Assembly (NCBI GenBank): GCA_900471605.1
Contig: UCEY01000016.1
Span: 282,272 to 346,271 of the forward strand
Source: Hyphomicrobiales bacterium
GTDB lineage: Bacteria > Pseudomonadota > Alphaproteobacteria > Rhizobiales > Rhizobiaceae
Reading direction: 5' to 3'
DNA: 64,000 nucleotides
Part shown: positions 61,494 through 64,000 of the stretch, in pieces
How the letters are laid out: every line of letters begins with the position of its first letter
Numbering within the stretch: position 1 is the stretch's first letter
Notes under the pieces: model-generated
What the model saw: the letters and a program-made list of their open reading frames with translations, nothing else
Database searches by the model: none
What the model was told of the DNA's origin: nothing
Position numbers and translations under genes: made by a program

Positions 61494-62087
61494 TACGCTC
61501 GTGGCGTTCCGAAGGACGCATTACGCTTAAGAATATGAATGGTAACGAACTCAAGTCATGGGGTTATTTCGCCGCCAACGAAAATCTCTGGGGCACAGCT
61601 TATGATCAGAGGTGGGGTGCCGGCGTAGTTACCTTTTACCGCGACAATCTGGCGTTCCTCACCTTCAACGGCACCAATTTGATCTCAAAGCCAGCCTACG
61701 ACGACACAAACTAAGAGGGAGATAATATCTCCATAAAGTCAGACGTAAGGTTGCATCGAACTTCCTCAGCACTGAAATACAAGAGGAATATTCGGGATAT
61801 CCCCTCGGATCTCTCAGATAGAATTATGAGGTTGAAGCCCGTGTTATTCAACAGCATCAACAAAGGCGACGATCCGGAAAAGGAATTCTTCGGCGCGATT
61901 GCCGATCAGGCGGCGGAAATCGGATTAGATGTTCTCGTGAGGCGCGCCCCGCCTACAGAAGAAAAACCCGCAAGGAGAGATCGAGGATTTTGACTATGCG
62001 CATGGCTGGCTGCTACTTCTGCAAAAGGTAGCCGAGGAGTTTAAGCAGATCGATGCTCGGCTTACAGCACTGGAGAACCGTGCCTGA
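61494..62087 (+). pseudogene. Tail-fibre-like protein with S74 chaperone domain, broken
   Basis: Continues out of the IS3 right end in one frame: NGNELKSWGYFAANENLW, then GTNLISKPAYDDTN and a TAA at 61712-61714. Beyond it the same frame gives SSALKYKRNIRDIPSDLSDR, IMRLKPVLFNSINKGDDPEK and EFFGAIADQAAEIGLDV, the S74 auto-processing chaperone. An extra base in AAAAACCC near 61965-61972 shifts the frame before DYAHGWLLLLQKVAEEFKQI, which ends at 62087. So the gene is truncated at 5', has a nonsense codon, and has a frameshift. Confidence 0.8.
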
Positions 62088-62306
62088 TCTACTCATCTCT
62101 GCTATTCATGGTTGCGTGCACCGACTACGCGCTTCTCTGCGATAAAATTACTCATCGCGGACGCAGCACTGACCAAAAACGCAGAGAATAGGTCAATCTT
62201 AGGCGACAAAGAATTTGCAGGCTTTCCAATAGGCCCTTTTGTAATCACCATCCATGTTTTAGAATCCATCATTAAATTCAACCGCCACCACTCGAAGCGT
62301 CCACCG

Positions 62307-63440
62307 ATGCAAGTTCTCAGCCCTAATATAAAACCCGTGCTAGTTGCGATCGGGGATAGCCATTCTAAGTTTTGGAGCGGAATTGACAGTCAGGCAAAAA
62401 TTGCCCGAGGAACCTTCCCCAATGTTGATGTGCTTCATCTTGGCCCCGTCACAGCCCACAATATCAACTCGTTCGGTACTACGACCATGGGGAAAGAGAG
62501 ACTAATCGCCAAATTAAGCCGTCGCACGAGGAGTGTCGACGGATTCATTGTATGTATGGGCGAAATAGATTGTCGTACGCATATTGTGAAAGCTGCAATT
62601 AAAAGCAGAATGTCGTTGGATCACGCGGTTGAGGAGACCGTGAACCGATATTTCCAGTTCTTAGACTGGCTTTATAAGACCTATGCTAAACCCCTTTTAA
62701 TTTGGGGTCCGACGGCGACTTCTCCTATAGATGTTAAAAAGTCCCATGCAAACTTCCCACGCATAGGCTCTGCTATCGAGCGCAACTACGCTACCCTACA
62801 GTTCAATAAAATAGCGCGCGAACTGGTAGAAACGCGAGAAAATTTCGCCTTTGCTAGTATATTCGATGAAATGATCGCTCCCGATGGGTTAAGTTTACCG
62901 CATTTCTTTTATGATAGCATTCACGTCAGCCGCATTGCTCTTGGAGTTGCCGTAGAAAAAGCGAAAATAGCATTGGCCGCGAATAATCTAGCACACCTTG
63001 TCGAGGCGTTTGATCCTTGGGCCGTTTCTGAGAGTATTGGATTCACCAATGTCGCAGTCGGCCTGTCGCCGATTATAGTATCGGGGCCAAAACGACGAAC
63101 AGAGAAGCCTCTTGGAATTTCTCGGCGTAAGGCCCCCTTATTTACGCTGGAAGACAGCGCCGAGTTACACGTTCATCTCAGAGACCACTATATCCTCAAA
63201 ACGGTCGAACTCTGTGTTAACGAGACTTTGCTTAAACCTGTGTCGATCGCACTATATCGAGGCGACGATGGTTGTGAAGCTGAGTTAGTATGGCGTGGAG
63301 ACGCCGTTCCAAGCGACAAAACTAATATTATCATTAAGGTCCAAAACGACAGCCCAATTAAGCTTTTGAAGGTTTTCGGTGGAGGCGATGCAGTTACGGT
63401 TAATGAGCTCAAGATTATGGCGCGATCATTTATGCTGTGA
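62307..63440 (+). CDS. SGNH/GDSL-hydrolase-like protein
   Basis: 377 residues from ATG 62307; a TTG at 62112 would add 65 residues without better support. The catalytic Ser is expected in VAIGDSHSKFW (block I), with MGEIDCRTHIV as block III and the Asp-x-x-His in YDSIHVSRIALG as block V. The final 120 residues form an extra beta-rich region of unknown role. Such enzymes add or remove acyl groups on polysaccharides. The location beside glycan genes fits a modification role. Confidence 0.72.
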   Translation: MQVLSPNIKPVLVAIGDSHSKFWSGIDSQAKIARGTFPNVDVLHLGPVTAHNINSFGTTTMGKERLIAKLSRRTRSVDGFIVCMGEIDCRTHIVKAAIKSRMSLDHAVEETVNRYFQFLDWLYKTYAKPLLIWGPTATSPIDVKKSHANFPRIGSAIERNYATLQFNKIARELVETRENFAFASIFDEMIAPDGLSLPHFFYDSIHVSRIALGVAVEKAKIALAANNLAHLVEAFDPWAVSESIGFTNVAVGLSPIIVSGPKRRTEKPLGISRRKAPLFTLEDSAELHVHLRDHYILKTVELCVNETLLKPVSIALYRGDDGCEAELVWRGDAVPSDKTNIIIKVQNDSPIKLLKVFGGGDAVTVNELKIMARSFML

Positions 63441-64000
63441 TCCATTTCCAGAACTATGCCCGACGGATAATTACGGATCTTCACTTACGGCGGTGAAGAT
63501 GAAATCAAGATGCTACGTGCCTTTAATGCGTGTTCGCACCACTCATATCAGCTAAGGCACCCGGGCGTTTTTCCGCGACCAATTTGCAAATTCCACCAAG
63601 CTGCGTATTCCTGTGTTTTTGGTCGCGTCATGGAGAGGCCCCTGGAAAAAGAATCCGTAAAATCAGTCTTGGCGGATCGGATTGCACGAATTAGTGCTAG
63701 CTGCAAAGAAGTCCCCTGTCTACCGTGCAGCCTTGTCCACTAAGCCGCTTCCAGACGGAAGTACCCTTATCCTCGCAGGCGAGCCTTCCACTTTCGGAGC
63801 AGCTATCCCTCTGATGCTGCAAAGCGGATATCGCATCGCTAGTGCCTTGTCATCGCGAAATGTGGATATGGGGACTAAGGAGATTCCCGTCGTCGGCCAG
63901 ATCACTACTTGAGCAAGCTGCCATACCCCGTCGTTTTCTGTGGTTCACCAAGGAAATACCAAGTTTCATCCAGTTATGAAGTAATCCTCCGGTGGAGGCC
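63441..64000. other. Right end of window: no firm gene
   Basis: Short frames exist, such as the one at 63682-63912 whose product includes GEPSTFGAAIPLMLQSGYRI, but they have no Shine-Dalgarno sequence and I recognise no family. The stretch may hold gene remnants. Nothing firm can be said. Confidence 0.4.

Noticed and set aside
63682..63912. 76-codon frame with a plausible-looking product
   Set aside because: It starts at TTG without a Shine-Dalgarno sequence and I cannot connect it to a family. It may be a remnant but evidence is too weak for a gene call.

Overview
The window looks like part of a Rhizobiaceae genome (Rhizobium, Neorhizobium or Agrobacterium relatives). The main part is GC-rich. 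It carries a nadABC operon with a NadQ-type regulator, minCDE, a TPP-riboswitch-controlled thiamine-precursor transporter, a DUF982 gene, a DUF1127 gene and many ABC-type catabolic operons. In several rhizobia nadABC and minCDE sit together on a chromid or megaplasmid, so this could be a secondary replicon; that is inference.

Left half (1-41028). The window opens inside a YcaO gene followed by TfuA, a peptide thioamidation pair. An ABC importer (2186-4865) leads into a tightly coupled set of FAD oxidoreductase, class III CoA-transferase and enoyl-CoA hydratase, then LysR regulator, amidohydrolase and a convergent ferredoxin (to 11008); its substrate is unknown. Adenine deaminase and an M20 dipeptidase converge at 13 kb. 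On the minus strand follow nadA-nadB-nadC with two operator-like palindromes, nadQ, thiXY behind a TPP riboswitch, and minC-minD-minE. At 23.3-23.8 kb a DUF1127 gene sits upstream of four hairpins with CCUCCUCCC loops, the layout of the ccaF1-ccsR stress sRNA locus of Rhodobacter. RidA, Dps, an orphan BrnA-like antitoxin and ornithine cyclodeaminase follow. A six-gene minus-strand operon (26807-33385) joins a CUT1 sugar transporter to an acyl-CoA ligase and a MarR regulator. Across a divergent promoter lie LysR, a TIM-barrel isomerase-like enzyme and a GMC oxidoreductase; together they could take up glycosides and degrade sugar and aglycone. A class A penicillin-binding protein ends this part.

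Right half (41029-64000). A tRNA-Gln(TTG) marks an abrupt change. An IS21 IstB fragment abuts its 3' end, followed by a ribbon-helix-helix-like gene and a small membrane protein like the Pycsar effector PycTM. Next is a striking pair: a 1223-residue protein that looks like signal peptide, FecR domain, TPR repeats and C-terminal outer-membrane beta-barrel, overlapping a CHASE2 adenylate cyclase. From 47.9 to 50.5 kb there is a scrapyard of dead elements (IS481, a group II intron and an IS630 remnant). An A+T-rich surface-glycan block (51-56.4 kb) encodes two small glycosyltransferase-like proteins, a 900-residue protein with GT-A-like, KpsC-like and GT29 (sialyltransferase-like) regions, and an FkbM-like methyltransferase. 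An IS66 element with a passenger gene is inserted, with an exact 8-bp target duplication, into an IS3-family element that is itself dead through an amber codon. A broken tail-fibre/S74 chaperone gene and an SGNH-hydrolase-like gene close the window.

All names rest on reading motifs and translated proteins by eye; no database search was run.
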